Below, in pieces: positions 1 to 46,925 of a DNA stretch of 64,000 nt (within the stretch, counting starts at the first letter, position 1; each line of letters starts with the position of its first letter). Where the stretch lies: NCBI GenBank assembly GCA_023101725.1, contig JALJCO010003065.1, positions 95,001 to 159,000 of the forward strand, read 5' to 3'. The translations under genes and the position numbers were made by a program. The notes under the pieces are model-generated. The model was not told where the DNA came from. It saw only the letters and a program-made list of their open reading frames with translations, and made no database searches. Source of the stretch: Atherinomorus stipes (taxonomy: Eukaryota; Chordata; Actinopteri; Atheriniformes; Atherinidae).

Positions 1-187
1 GTACGACAGTCGAGTAATAAATAGAAAACTATTCAGCAGGTTCAGACGAAGCCAATAAGAAAAACTGCCCTAGGTTTTGAAAATAGTGTTAAAATGTGAG
101 AATAAATATCTACTGTAAACTGTTTACAACTGCAGCTGATCTTCATCCACAGATCCAGCTCTCCTCTTCCTCCTCTTCTATCACTTT

Positions 188-1590
188 GTGATCTGATATG
201 TCCTGATCCAGATCCTGATCCAGATCCAGATCCTGATCCAGTTTCTGATCCAGATTCTGATCCAGATCCTGATCCTAATCCTGATCCTGATCCAGATCCT
301 GATCCAGATCCAGATCCAGATTCTGATCCTGATCCAGATTCTGATCCTGATCCAGATCCTGATCCGGATCTTGATCCTGATTTTCAACCTGACTCTGATC
401 CAGATCTGGATCCAGATTCTGATTCTGATCCTGATCCAGATCCTAATCCTGATCCAGATCTAGATCCTGGATCCGGATCCGGATCCAGATTTGGATCCAG
501 ATTCTGACCCAGATCCTGATCCAGATCCAGATCCTGACCCTGATCCGGATCCAGATCCTGATCCGGATCCGGATCCAGATCTGGATCCAGATTCTGACCC
601 TGATCCTGATCCTGATCCAGATCCTGACCCTGATCAAGATCCAGATCCTGATCCTGATCCAGATCTGGATCCAGATTCTGACCCTGATCCTGATCCAGAT
701 CCTGACCCTGATCCTGATCCTGATCCTGATCCTGATCCAGATCCTGATCCTGATCCAGATCCAGATCCTGATCCGGATCCAGATCCAGATCCGGATCTTG
801 ATCCTGATTTTGACCCTGACTCTGATCCAGATCTGGATCCAGATTCTGACCCTGATCCTAATCCGGATCCAGATCTGGATCCAGATTCTGACCCTGATCC
901 TGATCCTGATCCAGATCCAGATTCTGATCCAGATCCTGATCCTGATCCTAATCCGGATGCAGATCTGGATCCAGATTCTGACCCTGATCCTGATCCAGAT
1001 CCTGATCCTGATCCTGATCCAGATCCTGATCCAGATCCAGATCCAGATTCTCATCCTGAACCTGATCCTGATCCAGATCCAGATTCCGATCCTGATCCAG
1101 ATCCTGATCCGGATCTTGATCCTGATTTTCACCCTGACTCTGATCCAGATCCTGATCCTGATCCTGATCCAGATCCAGATCCTGATCCAGATCCAGATCC
1201 ACATCCTGATCCGGATCTTGATCCTGATTTTGACCCTGACCCTGACTCTGATCCTGATCCTGATCCAGATTTGGATCCAGAATCTGACCCTGATCCTGAT
1301 CCTGATCCTGATCCAGATCCAGATTCTGACCCTGATCTTGATCCTGATCCTGATTTTGACCCTGACTCTGATCCAGATCCAGATTCTGACCCTGATCCAG
1401 ATCTGGATCCGGATCTTGATCCTGATTTTGACCCTGACTCTGATCCAGATCTGGATCCAGAATCTGACCCTGATCCTGATCCTGATCCAGATTCTGACCC
1501 TGATCCTGATCCGGGTCTTGATCCTGATTTATGATCCTAATTTTGACCCTGACTCTGATCTGGATCCAGAACCAGATCTGGATCCGGATC
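188..1590. repeat. Hexanucleotide minisatellite (GATCCT/GATCCA)n, about 1.4 kb
   Basis: Tandem 6 bp units GATCCT, GATCCA, GATCCG and GATTCT fill the stretch. Read as protein it gives (Asp-Pro)n on + and Ile-Trp/Ile-Arg runs on -, so open frames appear on both strands. GATC occurs every few bases. Recurrent blocks of the form (GATCTTGATCCTGATTTTGACC) show higher-order duplication. It lies in a ptpro intron or upstream flank. Confidence 0.95.
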
Positions 1591-2180
1591 CGTCTGAAAT
1601 CCCGCTGGGACGTGGCTCTGGGACCTGGACGTGATTCAGATGTCACCTCACGGAGCTCCGAGTTCTCCTGAATCAGAGACGTCCACAGATGGATTCAGTT
1701 TTTTCCGGATCTTTCCCTGGGATCCGGTTCCTGATCCGGTTTGTTTCAGTCTGATTGATCAGAAACAGAACTGTGGTGAACTATGAAGACCGCCTTACAT
1801 CCTTGGTCAGAGTCCTGAAATGCTCCAGATGCTCTGCAGTTACCACGGCAACGTGTGTATGGAAGACTCTGATCCAGTTCAAAGTTTCTTCCTCGGATTC
1901 TCTCCATCAGTCCAGTTTTATTGATTTATTGATTTCAGAACCACGGCCTCCTCAGTGTGTGATTGACAGCTCTTTGAGCCAATAGGATCGTCATGCTGCA
2001 ACCAATCAGAGTGTATGTTGTCAGAAGTTCCTGTCACAGTTCTTTCATTTTGATTTGACTGTGAATGAGCTCAGACAGACGATGAACCTCTGAGGATGCA
2101 GTCGTCATGGCAACGATGATGTAGCCTGGTTTGGTGCCTGCAGGACGTCCCGCTGATCCCCCCTTCTTCTCCTCCTTCAG
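1591..2180. other. Non-repetitive intron sequence, no gene recognised
   Basis: There is an open frame at 1755-1985, but its translation shows no FN3 signature. I see no exon of the expected kind. The stretch leads into the polypyrimidine tract of the FN3 exon. Confidence 0.5.
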
Positions 2181-37296
<35,116 letters not shown>

Positions 37297-37424
37297 GGAC
37301 ACGTCTCCAGATGTAAGTCCATGTCCTCAGAGGTCCTGGTTCCAATCCCCGTCCTGGTTCTGGTCCTAGTACCAGTCCTGTTCCTGGTTCTCATCCTGGT
37401 TCCAATCCAGGTTTTTAAAACAAT

Positions 37425-40275
37425 GCGTGTGATTGGTCGTCTACGTAACTAGATGCCGTGTGATTGGTCGTCTACGTGACCAGATGCTGTCGTGCGATTG
37501 GTCGTCTACATGACCAGATTCTGCCGTGTGATTGGTCGTCTACGTAACTAGATGCCGTGTGATTGGTCGTCTACGTAACTAGATGCCGTGTGATTGGTCG
37601 TCTACGAGATCAGATGCTGCCGTGCGATTGGTCGTCTACGTGACCAGATGCTGTCGTGTGATTGGTCGTCCACGTGACCAGATGCTGTCGTGTGATTGGT
37701 CGACTACGTAACTTGATGCCGTGTGATTGGTCGTCTACGTGATGAGATGCTGCCGTGTGATTGGTCGTCCACGTGACCAGATACTGTCGTGTGATTGGTC
37801 GACTACGTAACTAGATGCCGTGTGATTGGTCGTCTACGTGATGAGATGCTGCCGTGTGATTGGTCGTCCACGTGACCAGATGCTGTCGTGTGATTGGTCG
37901 ACTACGTAACTAGATGCCGTGTGATTGGTCGTCTACGTGATGAGATGCTGCCGTGTGATTGGTCGACTACGTAACTAGATGCCGTGTGATTGGTCGTCTA
38001 CGTGATGAGATGCTGCCGTGTGATTGGTCGACTACGTAACTAGATGCCGTGTGATTGGTCGTCTACGTGATCAGATGCTGCCGTGTGATTGGTCGTCTAC
38101 GTGATGAGATGCTGCCGTGTGATTGGTCGACTACATAACTAGATGCCGTGTGATTGGTCGTCTACGTGATGAGATGCTGCCGTGTGATTGGTCGTCCACG
38201 TGACCAGATACTGTCGTGTGATTGGTCGACTACGTAACTAGATGCCGTGTGATTGGTCGTCTACGTGATGAGATGCTGCCGTGTGATTGGTCGTCCACGT
38301 GACCAGATGCTGTCGTGTGATTGGTCGACTACGTAACTAGATGCCGTGTGATTGGTCGTCTACGTGATGAGATGCTGCCGTGTGATTGGTCGTCCACGTG
38401 ACCAGATGCTGTCGTGTGATTGGTCGACTACGTAACTAGATGCCGTGTGATTGGTCGTCTACGTGATGAGATGCTGCCGTGTGATTGGTCGACTACGTAA
38501 CTAGATGCCGTGTGATTGGTCGTCTACGTGATGAGATGCTGCCGTGTGATTGGTCGACTACGTAACTAGATGCCGTGTGATTGGTCGTCTACGTGATCAG
38601 ATGCTGCCGTGTGATTGGTCGACTACATAACTAGATGCCGTGTGATTGGTCGTCTACGTGATGAGATGCTGCCGTGTGATTGGTCGTCGACGTGACCAGA
38701 TGCTGTCGTGTGATTGGTCGTCGACGTGACCAGATGCTGTCGTGTGATTGGTCGTCGACGTGACCAGATGCTGTCGTGTGATTGGTCGACTACGTAACTA
38801 GATGCCGTGTGATTGGTCGTCTACGTGATCAGATGCTGCCGTGTGATTGGTCGTCTACGTGATGAGATGCTGCCGTGTGATTGGTCGACTACATAACTAG
38901 ATGCCGTGTGATTGGTCGTCTACGTGATGAGATGCTGCCGTGTGATTGGTCGTCGACGTGACCAGATGCTGTCGTGTGATTGGTCGTCTACGAGATCAGA
39001 TGCTGCCGTGTGATTGGTCGTCTACGTGATGAGATGCTGCCGTGTGATTGGTCGACTACGTAACTAGATGCCGTGTGATTGGTCGTCTACGAGATCAGAT
39101 GCTGCCGTGTGATTGGTCGTCTACGTGATCAGATGCTGCCGTGTGATTGGTCGTCTACGTGATGAGATGCTGCCGTGTGATTGGTCGTCGACGTGACCAG
39201 ATGCTGTCGTGTGATTGGTCGTCGACGTGACCAGATGCTGTCGTGTGATTGGTCGTCTACGTGATGAGATGCTGCCGTGTGATTGGTCGACTACGTAACT
39301 AGATGCCGTGTGATTGGTCGTCTACGTGATGAGATGCTGTCGTGTGATTGGTCGACTACGTAACTAGATGCCGTGTGATTGGTCGTCTACGTGATGAGAT
39401 GCTGCCGTGTGATTGGTCGACTACGTAACTAGATGCCGTGTGATTGGTCGTCTACGTGATCAGATGCTGCCGTGTGATTGGTCGTCTACGTGATGAGATG
39501 CTGCCGTGTGATTGGTCGACTACATAACTAGATGCCGTGTGATTGGTCGTCTACGTGATGAGATGCTGCCGTGTGATTGGTCGTCGACGTGACCAGATGC
39601 TGTCGTGTGATTGGTCGTCGACGTGACCAGATGCTGTCGTGTGATTGGTCGTCTACGAGATCAGATGCTGCCGTGTGATTGGTCGTCTACGTGATGAGAT
39701 GCTGCCGTGTGATTGGTCGACTACGTAACTAGATGCCGTGTGATTGGTCGTCTACGAGATCAGATGCTGCCGTGTGATTGGTCGTCTACGTGATGAGATG
39801 CTGCCGTGTGATTGGTCGTCTACGAGATCAGATGCTGCCGTGTGATTGGTCGTCCACGTGACCAGATACTGTCGTGTGATTGGTCGACCACGTGATGAGA
39901 TGCTGCCGTGTGATTGGTCGACTACGTAACTAGATGCCGTGTGATTGGTCGACTACGTAACTAGATGCCGTGTGATTGGTCGTCCACGTGATGAGATGCT
40001 GCCGTGTGATTGGTCGACTACGTAACTAGATGCCGTGTGATTGGTCGTCTACGTGATGAGATGCTGCCGTGTGATTGGTCGTCTACGTGATGAGATGCTG
40101 CCGTGTGATTGGTCGACTACGTAACTAGATGCCGTGTGATTGGTCGTCTACGAGATCAGATGCTGCCGTGTGATTGGTCGTCCACGTGACCAGATACTGT
40201 CGTGTGATTGGTCGACTACGTAACTAGATGCCGTGTGATTGGTCGTCTACGTGATGAGATGCTGCCGTGTGATTG
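37425..40275 (+). repeat. 31/34 bp minisatellite with inverted CCAAT box, about 85 copies
   Basis: The units are GTGTGATTGGTCGTCTACGT followed by GATGAGATGCTGCC (34 bp) and GTGTGATTGGTCGACTACGT followed by AACTAGATGCC (31 bp), plus a form with CCACGTGACCAGATGCTGTC. ATTGG (CCAAT on the other strand) is present in every unit, and CACGTG in some. It lies in the putative 3' UTR intron. Confidence 0.96.
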
Positions 40276-40754
40276 GTTAGAACACTTGGATTCCTGCTCT
40301 CTCACCAGGAAAATGCAACATTTGTGTTTTATTTGCAGTGGAACTGAAAGTGTCTGTGATTGGCTGAGCTGGGTCTGTCTGCCTGCTGATTGGCTGACGT
40401 GGAGCTTGTGTTGCAGGCTGGGAACACGCCGACCTCCTGCGCTTCAGACCCGCTTCTTCATCAGCATCCACCGCAGCAGCAGGACAGGGGCCTTCATCTC
40501 CAGACCCGGGACGGACGCCTGCCTTAAGGAGCGCCGCCTCCGGCCCACCGTGTTCCCCACCGGTCCCGGTCCAGTCCGGTACCGCCCCGTGGACTGGAGG
40601 ACCCGCTCTGTCTGCGACCGGACCGCTGAGGCCGAGTCAGCTGTTTCTCATCGTCTTTGTTTTCTAATCTCAGGAGAAAAACCAGCAAGCACACCAGCCT
40701 CCTCCTCCTCCTCCTCCTCGCCTCTTCATCGCGGCTGGACCACACTGCCACGCG
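40276..40754 (+). other. GC-rich unique sequence, start of the putative terminal UTR exon
   Basis: After an acceptor-like TTGTGTTGCAG (ends 40416) the sequence is GC-rich and non-repetitive. The open frame 40208-40774 crosses the array border and shows no known domain, so I do not call a gene. Confidence 0.4.
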
Positions 40755-41450
40755 GACCAGACGCCGGTCTCTGAAGACCTGCTGGGACCAGACGGGACCA
40801 GACGCCGGTCTCTGAAGACCTGCTGGGACCAGACGGGACCAGACGCCGGTCTCTGAAGACCTGCTGGGACCAGACGGGACCAGACGCCGGTCTCTCAGAC
40901 CTGCTGGGACCAGACACCGGTCTCAGAAGACCACCTGCTGGGACCAGACGCCGGTCTCAGAAGACCACCTGCTGGGACCAGACGCCGGTCTCAGAAGACC
41001 TGCTGGGACCAGACGCCGGTCTCTCAGACCTGCTGGGACCAGACACCGGTCTCGGAAGACCTGCTGGGACCAGACGCCGGTCGCAGAAGACCTGCTGGGA
41101 CCAGACGCCGGTCTCTCGGAAGACCTGCTGGGACCAGACGCCGGTCTCTCAGACCTGCTGGGACCAGACACCGGTCTCTGAAGACCTGCTGGGACCAGAC
41201 GCCGGTCTCTCGGAAGACCTGCTGGGACCAGACGCCGGTCTCTCGGAAGACCTGCTGGGACCAGACGCCGGTCTCGGAAGACCTGCTGGGACCAGACGCC
41301 GGTCTCTCAGACCTGCTGGGACCAGACGCCGGTCTCGGAAGACCTGCTGGGACCAGACGCCGGTCTCTCGGAAGACCTGCTGGGACCAGACGCCGGTCTC
41401 AGAGGACCTGCTGGGACCAGACGCCGGTCTCAGAAGACCACCTGCTGGGA
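40755..41450 (+). repeat. 28-33 bp minisatellite with GGGACCAGACGCCGGTCTC
   Basis: Units of GAAGACCTGCTGGGACCAGA followed by CGCCGGTCTCT vary by insertion of CG, CAC or TCT. About 22 copies. The GAGACCGGCG/CGCCGGTCTC self-complementarity of each unit could form short hairpins. Confidence 0.94.
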
Positions 41451-42014
41451 CGGCCGTAAACGTTCAGCGGACCCAACCCCGAGCTGGATCCGGCTTCTGG
41501 GGACATTTATCACCTCATCTGGCCTTCATCCTTATCATCATCTTCGGTTCCAGGTTCCAGGATCTGTGGATCAGGGTCCTGTGGGGGGCGGGGGGGGAAG
41601 GCCGGTCCGGTCTGGACCTGGAGACGCTGCTCCGGAAGCTGGACTTTGAATTTGCACTGAGGCCTCGGAGCTGCAGGAGTCGCGTCCGGACACGGCGCTC
41701 CGAGCCGGGCTTGACCCGAACTTTACTGCAGAGGCTCCGGCATCGGATCAGAAGGGACGGGAACGGCAGAACCCAGACTCCCGGGCCGTTCTGGGCCCCG
41801 CGGGAATACCGGAAAACACGTTTACACACGGAATGGCGTCCGCACGGGTTTTCTCATCAACACCCAAATCCCACAAGTTCACTCTGGTCCGGAGGTTCCG
41901 GTGATCCCGATCCAGAATCCTGCGGGTTCCGCCGGCTCTGATAAACCAGATCTAGATCCGGGATCTGTTTGGACGCGCTGCTAGCTGGAAACTCTGAACC
42001 AGAGTGAATGAACA
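41451..42014. other. GC-rich unique sequence
   Basis: No gene is recognised. A G-run lies at 41582-41598. It may be 3' UTR. Confidence 0.4.
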
Positions 42015-42405
42015 AGGTTCTTCCAGACTTCAGCCCGTTTCGGATCCAGACTTCAGACCGTTTCTGATACAGATTCCAGACCATTTCTGATCCAGATTCC
42101 AGACTTCAGACCATTTCTGATCCAGATTCCAGACTTCAGACCATTTCTGATCCAGATTCCAGACTTCAGCCCGTTTCTGATCCAGACTCCAGACCGTTTC
42201 TGATCCAGATTCCAGACCATTTCTGATCCAGACTTCAGCCCGTTTCGGATCCAGATTCCAGACTTCAGACCGTTTCTGATCCAGATTCCAGACCATTTCT
42301 GATCCAGACTTCAGCCGGTTTCTGATCCAGATTCCAGACTCCAGCCCGTTTCTGATCCAGACTCCAGACCATTTCTGATCCAGACTTCAGCCGGTTTCTG
42401 ATCCA
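42015..42405 (+). repeat. Minisatellite of TTCTGATCCAGATTCCAGAC units
   Basis: About 17 irregular units of 17-30 bp containing CCGTTTCTGATCCAGA, with CTTCAGACC or CTCCAGACC spacers. The TGATCCAGATTC core resembles the hexamer array at the left edge, probably by simple-sequence coincidence. Confidence 0.9.
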
Positions 42406-42857
42406 GTTCCCACAGTCGAAAGAAAGTTGGAGCCATTTAAGCTGTTTTGGGTGTTGAGGAGAAACTCGGTGCAGGTTTTCCATCGCTGCTGTTTGAGCCG
42501 TTCTCCGCTTCGTTGACCATATCAGCTTCTCGTTCCTGGTTTTACTTTCACGTTCCATCGTTTACTGAACATTTGACTCGACAGCAGGAATAATATCCAC
42601 TTTCCTTGTTGCTTGAGGACTGTAGAGAATGTGTACGTAAGAGACGAGCGGCGACCTCACCGAAGCCGAGTTTCACGGGATGTTCGGGTTCCAGAAATGA
42701 TCCTCTGCAAGAAGAAACACATTCATTTTAAGCAAATTTGTCTTTTAACAAATATTAACATTTTGGTCTAATTTCACATCTTACTTCAGCATAATCAAAT
42801 TTTTAATTCACTTGAATGTTGAAATTTTAATTAAATTTTTTTTAAAAACATGATTAA
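42406..42857. other. Unique AT-rich sequence
   Basis: No gene or repeat family is recognised. Confidence 0.45.
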
Positions 42858-43877
42858 CCCTCACAGCTCCCTAAGAAAAAGTTACGTTCAGCTTCTTAAG
42901 GCCGCAGACTGGCCAATGTCAGTTAATGTCCTGTATATATTGTCTAAAAGTTGCATTTTCTTTCATGGCTGTCATCACAGACTTCTGGCCGAACCATCAA
43001 TACCTAAAAATCAACGGGTTTCAGAGTTTTAACCCTTTAAGTTCCAGTTTTACACACAATGTTCCCACTGCCTAAAACTGAAAAGTGGGTTAAAATAAGT
43101 AAAAACTAGCCTGCAGGTGGCAGGTTATTATTAGGTATACAGAGCAGACCTAAGCATAGATTATAGCAACCACAATTAAAAAAGCTCAATGAGAAGTTGT
43201 TTCAAGATAAAATGCAAAAAAATGTGGGAAAAATTCCAGTTTGAACTGGAATGGCAGCATTACAGAGAGGGAACTAAATTCCCTGCAAAACACTGAGCTA
43301 AATAATTAGCATGTGATCTGACTGATCACAATGCTGGAAAACACAAACACCAAAATGACAAATGTGAGACTCTTTCACGCTCAAATAACCTCACATGAAA
43401 GAAGAACAAAGATTGTTTCCTTCATTGGATGTTCAGCATTTCTGAGTGTTTGAAGGACTCTGATTGGCTGAAATAACATTGAAGTCTCTGGTTTCATCAC
43501 TAAGATAAAAAGCGGGGGGGGGTCCTTCTGAGTAAATGGTCTGATGTCATGGAAAACAGTTCAAACTACATCATTGAAGTGTAGAGCAAGTGTGTGAGGA
43601 GAAAAATGTTCTCCTAAACATTTATTCTGGAATAACATTTGATTCTAGAAAGGTCCTTTTCAATGCAAGTCAATGTGGCACGGATTGGCTCTAAGGAGGA
43701 AATGAGGAGGATTTTAGTTAGAGACCTTAGAGAAAGAGTTACACCCCCATCTTCTAGAAGATCATGAGTCACACCAGAATACACACCTGCACCAAGTTTA
43801 TGCTGTTTGCATTAGTAGATAAAAGTAACATAAAAGGTCGTTCACCCCCCTTCAGAAAGCTGGGGGAGCTGTGAGGG
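42858..43877. mobile_element. piggyBac-type non-autonomous element, 1020 bp
   Basis: The flanks are TTAA (42854-42857) and ATAA (43878-43881). The ends CCCTCACAGCTCCC and GGGGAGCTGTGAGGG are inverted repeats starting with CCCT, as in many piggyBac ends. The interior has no long open frame. It lies in the putative ptpro 3' UTR. Confidence 0.75.
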
Positions 43878-43881
43878 ATAA

Positions 43882-44524
43882 AGGAACTAACAGTACTTTA
43901 ATCCTAAGAAGCTGTCCTGGTGATTCCCAGATGAAAATAATGGCCGACATGGGTGTGCTGGCTTCGGTTTGGTCTCCGCTCCGTCTGAGTAGGTTCCATT
44001 TCACATGCAGATATCAGCTGTATTATACATACGTAGTACTACTACTGCTTAACTCTGTTTCTACTTGTCATTACTGAGTAATTCTTGTGGAAATGTTTCT
44101 TTAGATTTATGTTTTTTAAAGTTGTAAATGTGAATCATTTTGAGCCAGAGGTTTATATCAAGGACCCATCAGTCCCTCGGAGGACGATCAGTCCCTCGGA
44201 GGACGGCCCGTCCACGTTGGACCAGCCCTCTGCGGTCAGAAACAAACTTCACTGAAGACTTTTCTAGCTCGGTGTCGGTGTATCTGGTGGAAGTCGTTCG
44301 TGCCATGGTGTCACTTACAGTTTCAAATGTGATCCGACTGGGATCGCTGTCACAGATGTGTAATGTGTTTGTTGGAACTAAATAAAATGTTGCAGTTCAC
44401 TTTGTCCTCTGGTTCTTTCTGTTCAGGCTGCAGACGCCTCTTCATGATCCCGTCCGTCACCGACATGTGCACGTTAGCGGGAGTGTCAATCATCGCTAAT
44501 CCGACTGTTGTGGATTCCATTCCC
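43882..44524 (+). other. Unique sequence around the candidate poly(A) site
   Basis: It contains a doubled CATCAGTCCCTCGGAGGACG-like motif near 44166-44205 and the AATAAA at 44381. Satellite DNA begins right after. Confidence 0.45.
44381..44386 (+). promoter_or_regulatory. Candidate polyadenylation signal AATAAA
   Basis: AATAAA is followed within 10-40 nt by a GT/T-rich stretch (TTGTCCTCTGGTTCTTTCTG), the usual arrangement of a cleavage signal. It is the best placed signal downstream of ptpro on the + strand before the satellite DNA. Confidence 0.45.
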
Positions 44525-46925
44525 CCCAGATACTATACGACACACCTACTATACTGTACGACACACCTACTGTACTATACGACATACCTACTATACTGTA
44601 CGACACGTCTACTATACTATACGACACACCTACTATACTGTACGGCACGCCTACTATACTATACGACACACCTACTGTACTATACGACACGCCTACTATA
44701 CTATACGACACACCTACTATACTGTACGACACACCTACTGTACTGTACGACACACCTACTGTACTGTACGACACACCTACTATACTGTACGACACCCCTA
44801 CTGTACTATACGACACGCCTACTATACTATACGACACACCTACTATACTATACGACACCCCTACTATACTGTACGACACACCTACTGTACTATACGACAC
44901 ACCTACTATACTGTACGACACCCCTACTATACTATACGACACACCTACTATACTGTACGACACGTCTACTATACTATACGACACACCTACTATACTGTAC
45001 GGCACGCCTACTATACTATACGACACACCTACTGTACTATACGACACACCTACTGTACTATACGACACCCCTACTATACTATACGACACACCTACTATAC
45101 TGTACGACACCCCTACTGTACTATACGACACGCCTACTATACTATACGACACACCTACTATACTGTACGACACACCTACTGTACTGTACGACACACCTAC
45201 TGTACTGTACGACACACCTACTATACTGTACGACACCCCTACTGTACTATACGACACGCCCTACTATACTATACGACACACCTACTATACTATACGACAC
45301 CCCTACTATACTATACGACACGCCTACTATACTATACGACACATCTATACTATACGACACACCTACTGTACTGTACGACACACCTACTATACTGTACGAC
45401 ACCCCTACTGTACTATACGACACGCCTACTATACTATACGACACACCTACTATACTATACGACACCACCTACTATACTATACGACACCCCTACTATACTA
45501 TACGACACGCCTACTATACTATACGACACACCTACTACTACGACACCACCTACTATACTGTATGACACACCTACTGTACTGTACGACACACTCTACTATA
45601 CTGACACACCTACTGTACTGTACCTGACACACCTACTATACTGTACGACACCCCTACTGTACTATACGACACGCCTACTATACTATACGACACACCTACT
45701 ATACTATACGACACCCCTACTATACTATACGACACGCCTACTATACTATACGACACACCTACTATACGACACGCCTACTATACTGTACGACACGCCTACT
45801 ATACTGTACGACACCCCTACTATACTATGCGACACGCCTACTGTACTATACGACACACCTACTATACTATGCGACACGCCTACTATACTATATGACACAC
45901 CTACTATACGACACGCCTACTATACTATGCGACACGCCTACTGTACTATACGACACACCTACTATACTATACGACACACCTACTATACTATACGACACAC
46001 CTACTATACTATACGACACACCTACTATACTATACGACACACCTACTATACTATGCGACACGCCTACTATACATCACACCCCTACTATACTGTACGACAC
46101 ACCTACTATACTATACAACACACCTACTATACGACACACCTACTATACTATACGACACACCTACTATACTGTACGACACACCTACTATACTATACGACAC
46201 ACCTACTATACTATACGACACACCTACTATACTATACGACACCCTACTATACTATGCGACACGCCTACTATACTATACGACACACCTACTATACTGACAC
46301 ACCTACTATACTATGCGAGACGCCTACTATACAACACCCCTACTATACTATACGACACACCTACTATACGACACACCTACTATACTATGTGACACACCTA
46401 CTATACTGTACTACACACCTACTATACTATACGACACACCTACAATACTATGCGACACACCTACTGTACTATACAACACACCTACTATACAACACACCTA
46501 CTATACTGTACGACACACTGTACTATACAACACATCTACTATACGACACACCTACTATACTGTATGACACACTTACTATACTGTACGACACACCTACTAT
46601 ACTATGTGACACACCTACTATACTGTATGACACACTTACTATACTGTACGACACACCAATTATACTATGTGACACACCCACTATACTGTACTACACACCT
46701 ACTATACTATACGACACACCGACTATACTATACGACACACCTACAATACTATGCGACACACCTACTAGACTGTACGACACACCTACTATACTATACGACA
46801 CACCTACTATACTATACGACACACTTACTATACTATACGACACACCTACTATACTATGCGACACACCTACTATACTATGTGAAACCTACTATACTATACG
46901 ACACACCTACTATAGTATGTGATAC
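44525..46925 (+). repeat. 21 bp satellite TACTATACTATACGACACACC
   Basis: About 110 units, with variants TGTACGACACACC, CGACACGCC and CGACACCCC. A duplicated block of about 360 bp can be followed (the GTACGACACGTCTAC variant near 44597 and 44957). The long + and - frames are due to the 7-codon unit. Divergence increases from 45550 onward. Confidence 0.96.

Larger units (their letters stand above)
37297..44400 (+). other. ptpro: Putative ptpro 3' UTR, possibly spliced 37312/40417
   Basis: Sixteen nt after the stop there is a strong donor, CCAGAT|GTAAGT (GT at 37313), and an acceptor-like TTGTGTTGCAG ends at 40416. If used, the whole CCAAT array becomes a 3' UTR intron and a terminal exon runs from 40417 to an AATAAA near 44.4 kb. 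This junction would be too close to the stop to trigger nonsense-mediated decay under the usual 50-55 nt rule. The terminal exon would carry two minisatellites and a TTAA-type element. It is inferred from site quality only; a plain unspliced UTR ending earlier is equally possible. Confidence 0.4.

Noticed and set aside
491..1534. 347-codon Asp-Pro-rich frame
   Set aside because: Product of a 6 bp tandem repeat; the opposite strand is equally open.
1755..1985. Additional FN3 exon of ptpro
   Set aside because: The translation lacks the Trp, Leu and Tyr pattern of FN3 domains and no convincing splice sites border it.
40208..40774. 188-codon gene after ptpro
   Set aside because: It begins inside the CCAAT minisatellite and has no recognisable domain; it is more likely untranslated sequence.
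44363..46922. 400- and 804-codon frames with YYTIRHT repeats
   Set aside because: Translations of the 21 bp satellite; no independent gene features.
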